A DNA stretch of 64,000 bases from Corynebacterium senegalense (GTDB taxonomy: Bacteria > Actinomycetota > Actinomycetes > Mycobacteriales > Mycobacteriaceae). The position numbers and the translations under genes were made by a program. The DNA lies in NCBI RefSeq assembly GCF_900411315.1, contig NZ_LS990887.1:2118662-2182661 (forward strand), read 5' to 3'. This document shows, one piece after another, positions 55,805-64,000 of the stretch; within the stretch, counting starts at the first letter, position 1, and each line of letters starts with the position of its first letter. The notes below the pieces were generated by a model, which was not told where the DNA came from, ran no database searches, and saw only the letters and a list, made by a program, of their open reading frames with translations.

Positions 55805-55810
55805 GCGCCG

Positions 55811-56191
55811 ATGGCCACGAACGACGGTTCGGCCGTGCGCGTCGACGTGTGGCTCTGGGCGGCGCGCATCTTCAAAACGCGCTCCCAGTCTGCCGAGGCC
55901 GTGCGCGCCGGCCACGTCAAGCTCAACGATCAGGCGACGAAGCCCGCCGCCCAGGTCGTGCCCGGTGACCGGCTGCGGGTGTGGAAGGACCACCGCTACC
56001 TCGAGTTCGAGGTCACCGGCACGTCGAAGAAGCGCGTCGGGGCGCCGGTGGCGCGCACGCTGTACATCGACAAGTCCCCGCCGCCCCCGCCGCGCGACAT
56101 CTTCGCCTCCCTGCCCGTGCGCGAGAGGGGAGCGGGCCGGCCGACGAAGAAGGACCGCCGCGCCCTCGACCGGCTCCGGGGGCGCGACTGA
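55811..56191 (+). CDS. S4-domain RNA-binding protein (Hsp15/RqcP-like)
   Basis: A 126-residue protein with an S4 domain at residues about 9-60 (VDVWLWAARIFKTRSQSAEAVRAGHVKLN), followed by a basic Pro-rich tail. Hsp15 and RqcP bind stalled 50S subunits carrying peptidyl-tRNA; a ribosome-rescue role is likely but not proven. It follows the small membrane protein by 6 nt and converges with the alarmone synthetase gene 18 nt away. Confidence 0.85.
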   Translation: MATNDGSAVRVDVWLWAARIFKTRSQSAEAVRAGHVKLNDQATKPAAQVVPGDRLRVWKDHRYLEFEVTGTSKKRVGAPVARTLYIDKSPPPPPRDIFASLPVRERGAGRPTKKDRRALDRLRGRD

Positions 56192-56209
56192 CCTCGGCGT
56201 CGGCAGGGG

Positions 56210-57271
56210 CTAGTCGCGCCGCGAGCGCAGCGCGCTCAGCCGCTTGCTCAGTCGGCTGCGCCGCAGCTTCGGCCGGCTGCCCGACTCCACGGTGCGCTCG
56301 ATGTGTTCCGCGCCGAAGCGGTTGAGCAGCAGGTCGTCGACGATGCGCACCTGCCCCGGGGCGAAGGCGTAGTTGAGGGTGGTCGAGACGGCCTCGATGT
56401 CGGCGGCGTTGGTCAGCTCGGCGAGCTCGGAGACGTTCTCGATGTCGTGGGCGCGCAGCAGCTCCAGCAGGAAGCGGTAGTCCTCCAGGCGGGAGACGGG
56501 GAAGCGGCTGCCCAGCAGCACGGTGAGGACGCCCGGCAGGGTCTCGGGGGTGAGCTCGGCATCCACGTCGGTGTCGACCTTCTGCTGCGGGTGGGTCACC
56601 CCGGCGATCTGGTCGAACTGCTGGTCGGCGAGCTCGATGAGCCCGGCGGCGAGGGTGAATGCCCGGTCGACCTGGGGGTCGGGCGCCGCCCCGCGGGCGC
56701 GCTTGTAGCGGATGTCGTGCTCGAACTCCGCCCAGGCGTGCTGCAGCACGGTGCGGATCTGCACCTCGAAGACGGTCCCGGCGTAGCTTTCCAGCCCCTC
56801 CGTCTTCTCGGTCACGCGCAGCACGAGGTGGTGGGAGCCGTAGCCGAACCCGCCGGAGACGCGGGTCTCCTGCGCCTTGTCCACGCTGCGGATCACCTCG
56901 AACGCGTCCGCCACGATGTCCAGCACCGCCGGAATCTCCGTGGAGTGCAGGACCGTGATGCGCGCGCCGATGACGTCGCGGATGTCGTGCCACGGGTCGG
57001 GGTAGACCGGCGCGCCGTCGCGCATCTTGCGCGCCTTCGCCTTGAGCGAGGGCCACGACTTGATGCGCACGTCGATCCGGTCGAAGTTGATGCCGGCGTC
57101 GCCGAGCAGCTCGGCGAGGGCCTGCTCGAAGGAGGTGGAGGCGTCGGGGTGGGCGTCGAGCCAGGCGAAATAGGTGGAGCCGAGCCGCGCGATGACGGCG
57201 TCGGGCACCTTCGGCCCCTTTGAGCCCTTCGCGCTTGCCGACGCCTTAGCCCTTCCGCGTTCGTTCTTCAT
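56210..57271 (-). CDS. Small alarmone synthetase (RelS-like, RelA/SpoT synthetase domain)
   Basis: A (p)ppGpp/pGpp synthetase domain protein (353 aa) without hydrolase domain. Family motifs: RIKSWPSLKAKARKM (residues about 69-83), RDVIGARI with Asp99, GYGSHHLVL near 143 and FEVQIRTVLQHAWAEFEHD with Glu169 and Gln171. It has a longer C-terminus than RelP/RelQ, ending in an Arg-rich tail. I recall a RelS gene next to treY in C. glutamicum, consistent with this position. ATG 57271 lies 11 nt after the treY stop; no RBS is clear, suggesting coupling to treY. Confidence 0.85.
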   Translation of the reverse strand: MKNERGRAKASASAKGSKGPKVPDAVIARLGSTYFAWLDAHPDASTSFEQALAELLGDAGINFDRIDVRIKSWPSLKAKARKMRDGAPVYPDPWHDIRDVIGARITVLHSTEIPAVLDIVADAFEVIRSVDKAQETRVSGGFGYGSHHLVLRVTEKTEGLESYAGTVFEVQIRTVLQHAWAEFEHDIRYKRARGAAPDPQVDRAFTLAAGLIELADQQFDQIAGVTHPQQKVDTDVDAELTPETLPGVLTVLLGSRFPVSRLEDYRFLLELLRAHDIENVSELAELTNAADIEAVSTTLNYAFAPGQVRIVDDLLLNRFGAEHIERTVESGSRPKLRRSRLSKRLSALRSRRD

Positions 57272-57282
57272 CGCGCCCGCGC

Positions 57283-59838
57283 CTACAGCGCCACCGCGGC
57301 GGTGAGGTGCTCGGAGACGAGCAGTGCGGTCGGGAGGGTGGCGAGGATCTCCGACACGCGCGCCTCGCCCTCGTAGCTGCGGCCTGTGAGCCTGTCGACC
57401 CACACGCCCTCCGGCAGCGTCACGGTGGTCTCGCCCCACCCGCCGCGCTCCTCGAGCTGGAGGGGGTAGCGCGTTGCCAGGGCGATGACGGCGAGGCCGG
57501 CGTCGCCGCGCACGCCGCCGTCGCCGCGGGCGATGCCCACGAGGTGAGACTCCGCCTCGCCGACGGCGAAGACTGCCTGGTGCTCGCCGGAGAGGAAGAC
57601 GTCGGGGTGCTCGCGGCGCAGCGCCAGTGCCTCGCGCACCACCGCCAGCTTGGCGCGGTCGATGTGCTCCGCGAGGTGGGGGTAGGCTCCCGTCCCGGGC
57701 GCGTCGTGGGAGGGGGCGGCGTCATTGGACGCGGGGGCGAGGAATCGCTCGAGGGCGCCGTCCTCGCCCGACTGCCGGGCCTCCGTGTACAGGTCCAGGA
57801 TCTGGGAGCGGCTGGTGAAGTCCACGAACCTCCTGTTGTCCGGGTCGACTAGCGACAGGTCCAGGAATTCCTGGCCCTGGTAGGTGTCGGGCACGCCCGC
57901 GCCGGTGAGCTGCAGCATCTTCCGGCCCAGCGAGACCTGGATGGCCCCGCGGTGCAGCCGCGCGACGAAGTCGGTGATGAGGCTCGTGGCCGGGCCGTAG
58001 AGCAGGGCGTCGACCCATTCGGTGATCGCCTTCTCGAAGGCCGCGTCCTGGTCGAACCAGGTTGTGTTCAAACCGGCCTCGCGGCTCGCCTTCACAGCGT
58101 AGGCGTGCAGGCGCTCGGCCAGCGCCGGAGTGATGGCGCCGTCGTGCGGCCACACACCCAGGAGGTTCTGGATGAGGAAGTGGCCCGCTCCCGAATCCGG
58201 GGCGGGGACAATCGCGCTGACCTGGCGGACGAGCTCCGCGAACTCGTTGGGCACTTCGGTGATCTCGATGATGCGGGCACGCGTGTCCTCGGTGCGCTTC
58301 GTGTCGTGCGTGGTCAGCGTGCTCATCGCCTGCGGCCACAGGTTCGCCCGCTCCTGCTGCAGGAGGTGGAACTCGGCCGCCGAGACCCCGAAGCGGCCCG
58401 GCGCGCCGCCGACCTCCTGCAGCGCCACGAGGCGGCTGGCGCGGTAGAAGAGCGTGTCCTCCACGCCCTTGGCCATGATGGCGCCGCAGACCTGGGCGAA
58501 GCGCGTCTTCGCCTCACCGTTGGCCAGCAGAGCGGCGGAGATGAGGTCGAGGGCGTCGCTTCGCGAGGGGAACCTGCGCGCCATCTCCGCCACCACGGAG
58601 GAGGTGATGCGCGACAGCGAAATGTAGTCCGCGCGGTAGACGGGGATCGCCGCCACGAGTTCGATGAGGGTGGAGGTCAACTCCTCGTCCGAGACGGTGG
58701 TGCCTGCCGTCGAGAAGTTGTCGCGCCGGATGGCGCGGGTGAGCCGGCGGATCTCGGCGGCGAGCTCGCTGTGGGCCACATCGCGCTTGAGCTGGTGCTC
58801 GGCCGCTTCGATCGCCCCCTCGTCCCAGGTCGAGCCCGTCTGCTGGAGGGCCAGCATGCTCAGCGCGTCCTCGGCGGAGCGCTCCACGAAGATACCGTCG
58901 AGCTCGCGCAGGGCGTCGTAGCCGGTGGTCCCGTCGACGGACAGGCGGGGGTCGAGCGGCTCGTTGACACCGAGGATCTTCTCCACGACGAGCCAGCGCC
59001 CCTCGCCGATCAGGTCGCGCAGGCGGGTGAGGTAGTTGAAGGGGTCGGTCAGTCCGTCCGGGTGGTCGACGCGGATGCCGTCGATGAGGTCCTCGCCGAT
59101 GAGCTGGCGCAGCACGCGGTGGGTCTGCTCGAACACCAGCGGATCCTCCTGGCGCACCCCGGCCAGGCCGTTGACGGAGAAGAAGCGGCGGTAGGAGATG
59201 ACCCCGTCGCGCCAGTACATCAGCTTGTAGTGCTGGCGCCCGTAGACCTCGAGCGGGTCGTCGTCGAGGCTGTCGTAGGAACCGGGGGCGAGCGGGAAGT
59301 AGTTCTCGTAGTACTTCAGCACGTCCTCGCCCTCGAGGCCGTCCTCGCCGTCCAGGTGGACCAGCTCGAAGAGCGATTCGTCGCCCTCCTGCCCCAACAC
59401 GGGCAGGCCGAGCTTTCCGCCGGCACCGTTGTCCTCGTGCCAGTCGATGTCGAAGTACATCTCGAACTCGGAGTCGCGGCCGTTCTTCAGCACGTCCCAC
59501 CACCACCTGTTCAGGCGCGGGTTCTCCACGCCGAGGTGGTTCGGCACGATGTCGAGCACGATGCCCAGCCCCGCCTCGTGCGCGGCGGCGGCCAGCTCGC
59601 GCAGGCCCTCGATGCCCCCCAGCTCCGGGTTGACCAGCGTCGGGTTGGTCACGTCGTAGTTGTGGTTGGATTCCTTCACCGAGGCGAAGATGGGGGAAAG
59701 GTACAGGTGCGACACCCCGAGCGAGCGCAGGTAGGGGATGAGAGCCTTCGCCTCCCCGAACCCGAAGCGCCGCCCCGACGGGTCGGCGTGGGCCCCCCTG
59801 AGCTGCAGGCGGTAGGTCGAGGTGATCGGGCGGCGCAT
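57283..59838 (-). CDS. treY: Maltooligosyl trehalose synthase
   Basis: GH13 intramolecular transglycosylase (851 aa) that converts the reducing end of maltodextrins to an alpha-1,1 linkage. The N-terminus TSTYRLQL is typical; DIVPNHLGVENP is near residue 96, nucleophile Asp258 lies in DGIRVDHPDGL and acid Glu286 in VVEKILG. ATG 59838 has GGAGG 7 nt upstream. It works with TreZ (53053-54828); the alarmone synthetase follows on the same strand. Confidence 0.94.
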   Translation of the reverse strand: MRRPITSTYRLQLRGAHADPSGRRFGFGEAKALIPYLRSLGVSHLYLSPIFASVKESNHNYDVTNPTLVNPELGGIEGLRELAAAAHEAGLGIVLDIVPNHLGVENPRLNRWWWDVLKNGRDSEFEMYFDIDWHEDNGAGGKLGLPVLGQEGDESLFELVHLDGEDGLEGEDVLKYYENYFPLAPGSYDSLDDDPLEVYGRQHYKLMYWRDGVISYRRFFSVNGLAGVRQEDPLVFEQTHRVLRQLIGEDLIDGIRVDHPDGLTDPFNYLTRLRDLIGEGRWLVVEKILGVNEPLDPRLSVDGTTGYDALRELDGIFVERSAEDALSMLALQQTGSTWDEGAIEAAEHQLKRDVAHSELAAEIRRLTRAIRRDNFSTAGTTVSDEELTSTLIELVAAIPVYRADYISLSRITSSVVAEMARRFPSRSDALDLISAALLANGEAKTRFAQVCGAIMAKGVEDTLFYRASRLVALQEVGGAPGRFGVSAAEFHLLQQERANLWPQAMSTLTTHDTKRTEDTRARIIEITEVPNEFAELVRQVSAIVPAPDSGAGHFLIQNLLGVWPHDGAITPALAERLHAYAVKASREAGLNTTWFDQDAAFEKAITEWVDALLYGPATSLITDFVARLHRGAIQVSLGRKMLQLTGAGVPDTYQGQEFLDLSLVDPDNRRFVDFTSRSQILDLYTEARQSGEDGALERFLAPASNDAAPSHDAPGTGAYPHLAEHIDRAKLAVVREALALRREHPDVFLSGEHQAVFAVGEAESHLVGIARGDGGVRGDAGLAVIALATRYPLQLEERGGWGETTVTLPEGVWVDRLTGRSYEGEARVSEILATLPTALLVSEHLTAAVAL

Positions 59839-59898
59839 GACTGGTCCTCCGTGTCCCTTCTTCAGGCTGTTCGTCGGCCCGGCAGTTCCGGGCTCACC

Positions 59899-60468
59899 CT
59901 AGGCAACCTTAGTGGCGCGGGCGGACACGGTGCCGCAGAACAAGGGAAAGCCCAGGGAGTAGCGCATGACCGCCCACCCGTCCACCGCGGCGGGGAGGTC
60001 GCCGACTACCGCGTCGACCACCACAAGCCGGCGGCAGTCGGGGCTGAGGTAGAGCAGGCCCGCGGACGGCCGCAGCAGGGATTCGAAGTGCCGGTGCAGC
60101 GCGCTGAACAGCAGTGGGTGGGCCAGCCAGCGCGCGACCTCGCCGCGCGCCTCCAGGCCCGGGGGCGCGCCCGCGCCGAGGATGGCGGCGGCGGGGCGCA
60201 CCCAGAACTCGGCCCCCTCTGAGGCCCCGGCGTCGAGCAGAACCCGCTCCGCCGCCCGGTTCCAGGCCTGGTGCACGGTCAGGCCGCTCTCCCCGACGTC
60301 GCGCAGCGCCGCGACCGAGCCGTCGGGCGCGGCCAGCGCGCACGCGAGCCCGGGAGACAGCGAGACGAAGGCCGCGCCGGAAGGCAGGGAGCCGGCGTGG
60401 CAGAGGCGGGGCAGGAACGCGGCAGTGCGGGTGGAATCGGCAGCGAGGGCGAGGGCGGGGGGCGTCAT
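59899..60468 (-). CDS. Conserved hypothetical protein
   Basis: A 189-residue Ala/Leu-rich protein with no signal peptide, membrane helix or recognised motif. A conserved-looking block is HQAWNRAAERVLLDAG near residue 66 and LLYLSPDCRRLVVVDA near 138. It lies upstream of treY on the same strand, 60 nt away. AAGGAGG sits very close to the ATG (about 2 nt). I cannot assign a function. Confidence 0.6.
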   Translation of the reverse strand: MTPPALALAADSTRTAAFLPRLCHAGSLPSGAAFVSLSPGLACALAAPDGSVAALRDVGESGLTVHQAWNRAAERVLLDAGASEGAEFWVRPAAAILGAGAPPGLEARGEVARWLAHPLLFSALHRHFESLLRPSAGLLYLSPDCRRLVVVDAVVGDLPAAVDGWAVMRYSLGFPLFCGTVSARATKVA

Positions 60469-60534
60469 GCCCTCCTTAGACTGCCGCGCTGGCCCGCCGG
60501 TTCCCGGGAGGGCCGGATTGAGGTTGAGAGAGGT

Positions 60535-61920
60535 TTAGAAGGGCGGGTGCTCGGCGAGGCCGAGGGCGTCGAGAAGCTTCTCGGCGGGCCAGATCTCGAT
60601 GTCCTGGCCCTTCTCCATCAGCTCCCGGGCGCGCTTTTCCTTGGAGGTCATCGTGGCCCACTCCCCCGCGACGAGCAGCGTGGTCTTCTTGGTCACGTTC
60701 TTGCCCACGGTTGCGCCCTGCTCGGCGATGCCCGCCCACAGCGTGCCCTTGTCATAGGGCTCGAACTCCCCGGTCAGGGTCACGTTCTGCCCGTAGAGCG
60801 GGGCGTTCAGGTCGGCATCGGGATTCGGCTCGGGAACGGTGTCGGGCGTGGCGACAGACTGCCACGGCGCCGGGCCCCGAGAAGGCTTTTTGCCCTCCTG
60901 GTTGCTCCCGCGCGGCGCCGCCACGGCCTCGGCCACGGCGCTTGTCGACGCCCCACGCGCCGCTCCCGCCTGCAGCGCGCGCGCCGCCCCGGAGCGATCG
61001 CGCAGCACGGGGGTGACGCGCTCGGCGGTGACCGAGCCGAGGGCGAAGCCGGTGTCGTGGACGAAGCTCATCAGCGAGCCCTCGTGCCCGGCGGCGCGGG
61101 CGAGCTCGACCATGATCCCCGCGCAGGCGGCGGCATCGGCCCCGGCGTCGTGGTGAGCCTCGAGCGGAACACCGAAGTGCTCGGCGAGCGTGGGCAGCTT
61201 GTGGTTGCGCACGTCGAGCCGGCTCGCCCTCGTCTGCGCCAGCGTGCAGGCGAACAGCACCGGGGGTACGTCGCGGCCGGAGGCGAGGCAGGCGTCGCGC
61301 AGGGCGCTCGCGTCGAACTGCGCGTTGTGCGCGACCACGGGCAGGTCGCCCACGAACTCGGTGAAGCGCTCCACCAGGTCGCCGAAGCGGGGTTGGCCGG
61401 CGACGCCCTCGGCCGTGATGCCGTGGATGGACAAGTTGAACGGGTCGAAATCGTCCAGCCCGGGAGGGGGAGTGCACAGCCAGGTGGCGCGTTCGGTCTC
61501 CTCGCCGTCGACGATCCTGACTAGGCCGATCTGGCAGATGGACCCCCAGCGCTGGTTCGCCGTCTCCACGTCGAAGCCGACGAAGCTGAAGCCCGGGATG
61601 CCCGCCTTCCCGGCGGGGGCAGCCTGGTCGGGCGCGGCGCCGTGCCGGGCGGCGTCGAGAAGCGAAAGAAGCTCCGCGGGCCCCTCCTCGTCGCCTGGGC
61701 CGAAGGCGACCTCGGCCGCGGCGGGCTCGCCGGCGAGCAGCAGCTCGACCACGCCGCCGTCCCAGGAATCGGGCTCGCGCACGACGGCTGCCTTCTCGAT
61801 GTCCGCGACCGGGATGCGCCGCTCGCCCCCGGCGCCCGTCAGCGCGGCCGTCAGTGGCGTCGGCTGGAGGATGAGGGCGGTGTTGGTCACCGAGACGGTG
61901 GCGCCGTGTACGGAAATCAC
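60535..61920 (-). CDS. DEDDh 3'-5' exonuclease with N-terminal PH-like and C-terminal BRCT domains
   Basis: A 461-residue fusion. Residues about 1-75 resemble a bacterial PH-like domain; residues 112-280 are a DnaQ-type exonuclease with FDVETAN (Asp117, Glu119), VAHNAQFD and a late HHDAGADA; an Ala/Pro linker leads to a BRCT-like domain (about 377-461, YGQNVTLTGEFEPYDK). The start is GTG 61920, 8 nt after AGGAG; the in-frame GTG at 61968 lies next to a TAGGAT -10 box and is unlikely to be transcribed. Probably DNA repair; not the replicative epsilon subunit. It carries three copies of the iterated 13-mer. Confidence 0.82.
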   Translation of the reverse strand: MISVHGATVSVTNTALILQPTPLTAALTGAGGERRIPVADIEKAAVVREPDSWDGGVVELLLAGEPAAAEVAFGPGDEEGPAELLSLLDAARHGAAPDQAAPAGKAGIPGFSFVGFDVETANQRWGSICQIGLVRIVDGEETERATWLCTPPPGLDDFDPFNLSIHGITAEGVAGQPRFGDLVERFTEFVGDLPVVAHNAQFDASALRDACLASGRDVPPVLFACTLAQTRASRLDVRNHKLPTLAEHFGVPLEAHHDAGADAAACAGIMVELARAAGHEGSLMSFVHDTGFALGSVTAERVTPVLRDRSGAARALQAGAARGASTSAVAEAVAAPRGSNQEGKKPSRGPAPWQSVATPDTVPEPNPDADLNAPLYGQNVTLTGEFEPYDKGTLWAGIAEQGATVGKNVTKKTTLLVAGEWATMTSKEKRARELMEKGQDIEIWPAEKLLDALGLAEHPPF

Positions 61921-61968
61921 GTGTGCTACTCCTGGGAACTTGAAAAGGCGCGGGGGATGCTCCGGCAC

Positions 61969-61974
61969 ATCCTA
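61969..61974 (-). promoter_or_regulatory. -10 box TAGGAT of the exonuclease gene
   Basis: On the minus strand TAGGAT gives a start near 61962 and a leader of about 42 nt containing AGGAG. Confidence 0.5.
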
Positions 61975-61996
61975 CCCGCGCCCCGGCTCCGTCCGG

Positions 61997-64000
61997 TTAG
62001 ACGGCGGAGAGTTCGTCGTCCTCCGCCGCGGCCTGGCCGGGCTCGTCGAAGACAGGCGGGTCGATCTGCTTGAGCACCACCGTCGAGCGCGCCGGCACCG
62101 TCTTCGTCCCACCGGCGGGGATGTTCTCCTTCTCCGCGGGGTAGCCGAGCGGCTTGGTGGTGTCGATGAGCACCTCCCAGGTCGAGCCGAGCGTCTGGTC
62201 GGGCAGCGTGAACTCGATGTCCTCGTAGTGGGCGTTGAACATGAGGATGAACGAGTCGTCCACGATGCGCTGCCCGCGCCGGTCGGCTTCGGAGATGGCG
62301 TCGCCGTTGAGGTAGGCCATGAGCGCCTTGCCGAAGGCGAAGTCCCAGTCCTCCTGCTTCATCAGCTTGCCCGAGGGCACGAGCCAGGCGATCTCGCGGC
62401 CGTTGGCGTCCTTGCCCAGGGCGCCACCCTCGAGGAAGCGGCGGCGGCGGAACACCGGGTGCCGCTTGCGGATGGCGATGAGCCGGCGGGTGAAGTCGTG
62501 CAGCTCCTCGGCGATGTCCAGGTGCTCCCAGTTCATCCAGGCCAGCTCGTTGTCCTGGCAGTAGACGTTGTTGTTGCCGTTCTGGGTGCGGGCGAACTCG
62601 TCGCCGTGCGCGATCATCGGCGTGCCCTGGGACAGCAGGAGGGTGGTGAGGAAGTTGCGGCGCTGCTGGGCGCGCAGCTGGGCGATCTCCGGGTCGTCCG
62701 TCGGGCCCTCCACGCCGCAGTTCCACGAGCGGTTGTGGCTCTCGCCGTCGCGGTTGTCCTCCCCGTTGGCCTCGTTGTGCTTCTCGTTGTAGGAAACGAG
62801 GTCGTTGAGGGTGAACCCGTCGTGGGCGGTGATGAAGTTGATCGAGGCGGTCGGGCGGCGCCCGTTGTGCTGGTACAGGTCGGAGGAGCCGGTGAGGCGG
62901 GAGGCGAACTCGCCGAGGGTGGCGGGCTCACCGCGCCAGAAGTCGCGCACCGTGTCGCGGTACTTGCCGTTCCACTCGCTCCACAGCGCCGGGAAGTTGC
63001 CCACCTGGTAGCCGCCCTCGCCGACGTCCCAGGGCTCTGCGATGAGCTTGACCTGGGAGACGACGGGGTCCTGCTGGCAGAGGTCGAAGAAGGTGGCCAG
63101 GCGGTCGACGTCCGAAAACTCGCGCGCCAGGGTGGAGGCGAGGTCGAAGCGGAAGCCGTCGACGTGCATCTCGGTGACCCAGTAGCGCAGGGAGTCCATG
63201 ATGAGCTGCAGCGAGTGCGGGTCTCGCACGTTCAGGGAGTTGCCGGTGCCCGTGTAGTCCATGTAGTGGAACTTGTCGCCGTCGACGAGCCGGTAGTAGG
63301 CCTCGTTGTCGATGCCGCGGAAGGCGATGGTGGGGCCGAGGTGGTTGCCTTCGGCGGTGTGGTTGTAGACCACGTCGAGGATGACTTCGATGCCCGCCTC
63401 GTGGTAGGCGCGCACCATGCCCTTGAACTCCGCGACGGCGTCACCGGGCCGCGAGGAAGAGGCGTAGTTGTTCTCCGGGGCGAAGAAGCCGAAGGTGTTG
63501 TAGCCCCAGTAGTTGCGCAGGCCCAGGTCGCGCAGGCGGTCGTCCTGGAGGAACTGGTGGACGGGCAGGAGCTCGACGGAGGTGATGCCGAGGTCGGTGA
63601 GGTAGTCGATCATCGCGGGGTGCGCCATGCCGGCGTAGGTGCCGCGCAGGTTCTCCGGGATGTCCGGGTGGGTCTGCGTCATGCCCTTGACGTGGCACTC
63701 GTAGATGATGGTCTCTTCGTCCGGGATGTTGGGGTTGCGGTCATCGCCCCAGTCGAAGAAGGGGTTGATCACCACGGAGAGCATCGTGTGGCCCAGCGAG
63801 TCCTCCTCGTTGCGGCCGGTGCCCGGCTCTTCTGCGTGAATGTCGTACGAGAACAGGGAGGAGTGTTGGTCGAAGTCGCCGTCGAAGGCCCGTGCGTAGG
63901 GGTCGACGAGCAGCTTGGAGGGGTCGCAGCGCTTGCCGTTGTGGGGGTCCCACGGCCCGTGCACGCGGTAGCCGTAGCGCTGGCCGGGTGTCACGCCGGG
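61997..64000 (-). CDS. glgX: Glycogen debranching enzyme GlgX (partial, N-terminus beyond the window)
   Basis: GH13 isoamylase-type enzyme that cleaves alpha-1,6 branches of glycogen. The visible C-terminal part (about 667 codons) holds VVYNHTAEGNHLG, the nucleophile segment GFRFDLAST, the acid segment LIAEPWD and the FITAHDGFTLNDLVSYN motif. The N-terminal carbohydrate-binding region is off the right edge. It supplies debranched chains for TreY/TreZ. The stop is followed by the exonuclease promoter region. Confidence 0.93.
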   Translation of the reverse strand, partial: PGVTPGQRYGYRVHGPWDPHNGKRCDPSKLLVDPYARAFDGDFDQHSSLFSYDIHAEEPGTGRNEEDSLGHTMLSVVINPFFDWGDDRNPNIPDEETIIYECHVKGMTQTHPDIPENLRGTYAGMAHPAMIDYLTDLGITSVELLPVHQFLQDDRLRDLGLRNYWGYNTFGFFAPENNYASSSRPGDAVAEFKGMVRAYHEAGIEVILDVVYNHTAEGNHLGPTIAFRGIDNEAYYRLVDGDKFHYMDYTGTGNSLNVRDPHSLQLIMDSLRYWVTEMHVDGFRFDLASTLAREFSDVDRLATFFDLCQQDPVVSQVKLIAEPWDVGEGGYQVGNFPALWSEWNGKYRDTVRDFWRGEPATLGEFASRLTGSSDLYQHNGRRPTASINFITAHDGFTLNDLVSYNEKHNEANGEDNRDGESHNRSWNCGVEGPTDDPEIAQLRAQQRRNFLTTLLLSQGTPMIAHGDEFARTQNGNNNVYCQDNELAWMNWEHLDIAEELHDFTRRLIAIRKRHPVFRRRRFLEGGALGKDANGREIAWLVPSGKLMKQEDWDFAFGKALMAYLNGDAISEADRRGQRIVDDSFILMFNAHYEDIEFTLPDQTLGSTWEVLIDTTKPLGYPAEKENIPAGGTKTVPARSTVVLKQIDPPVFDEPGQAAAEDDELSAV

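Noticed and set aside
60535-61920. Replicative DNA polymerase III epsilon subunit
   Set aside because: Extra PH-like and BRCT domains and the non-replicative context argue for a repair nuclease of the same superfamily.

Overview
The window is a high-G+C actinobacterial chromosome segment, most likely Corynebacterium (inferred from gene content and order, no search run). It carries the pknL / Rv2175c-like / mptA / idsA block, the full murein and division (dcw) cluster from mraZ to divIVA, ileS under a translational T-box, dinB, lspA-rluD, dnaE, ilvA, and glycogen-to-trehalose genes (treZ, treY, glgX). This order is what I recall from C. glutamicum and, in part, M. tuberculosis. A DAP-type murE (DNPR motif), divIVA and sepF without minCD, and an MTB12-like lipoprotein fit the same assignment.

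Layout. 1-4800: a Ser/Thr kinase running off the left edge through a near-perfect 118-bp palindrome, its small HTH partner, and the lipomannan/isoprenoid genes mptA and idsA, then a GNAT. 4.9-5.8 kb: a HEPN-like and a DUF3040 protein. 6.3-26.9 kb: mraZ-rsmH-ftsL-like-ftsI-murE-murF-mraY-murD-ftsW-murG-murC-ftsQ-ftsZ-pgeF-yggS-sepF-yggT-divIVA, mostly overlapping or tightly spaced. 27-47.3 kb: ileS, an EamA exporter, a phosphoesterase divergent from dinB, asparaginase, two lipoproteins, an ABC-F ATPase, lspA-rluD, a MacAB-like efflux operon and dnaE. 47.3-51.7 kb is the accessory part: an orphan MetE-C-like zinc enzyme, a secreted-protein gene broken by four frameshifts, and two paralogous helix-hairpin-helix proteins (one truncated) around a gene-free low-GC stretch. 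51.8-64 kb: ilvA, treZ, yigZ, a small membrane protein, an S4 protein, an alarmone synthetase, treY, a hypothetical protein, a PH-exonuclease-BRCT fusion and glgX (cut by the right edge).

The dcw genes build UDP-MurNAc-pentapeptide (murC/D/E/F), lipid I/II (mraY, murG) and septal peptidoglycan (ftsW, ftsI) around the FtsZ/SepF ring, with DivIVA directing polar growth. MraZ probably controls the cluster through GTGGG boxes over its own promoter. GlgX debranches glycogen and TreY/TreZ convert the maltodextrins to trehalose.

Most notable non-gene signals: (1) a 13-mer, GGCGTCGASAAGC, present 16 times in three coding frames and both orientations, far above chance; (2) an ordered MraZ operator with a second distal array on the opposite strand; (3) a palindrome and long leader hairpin in front of ftsZ; (4) about twelve start codons placed 7-10 nt after a TANNNT -10 box, i.e. 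probable leaderless mRNAs; (5) the inverted repeat at the left edge, which looks like an assembly end artefact.
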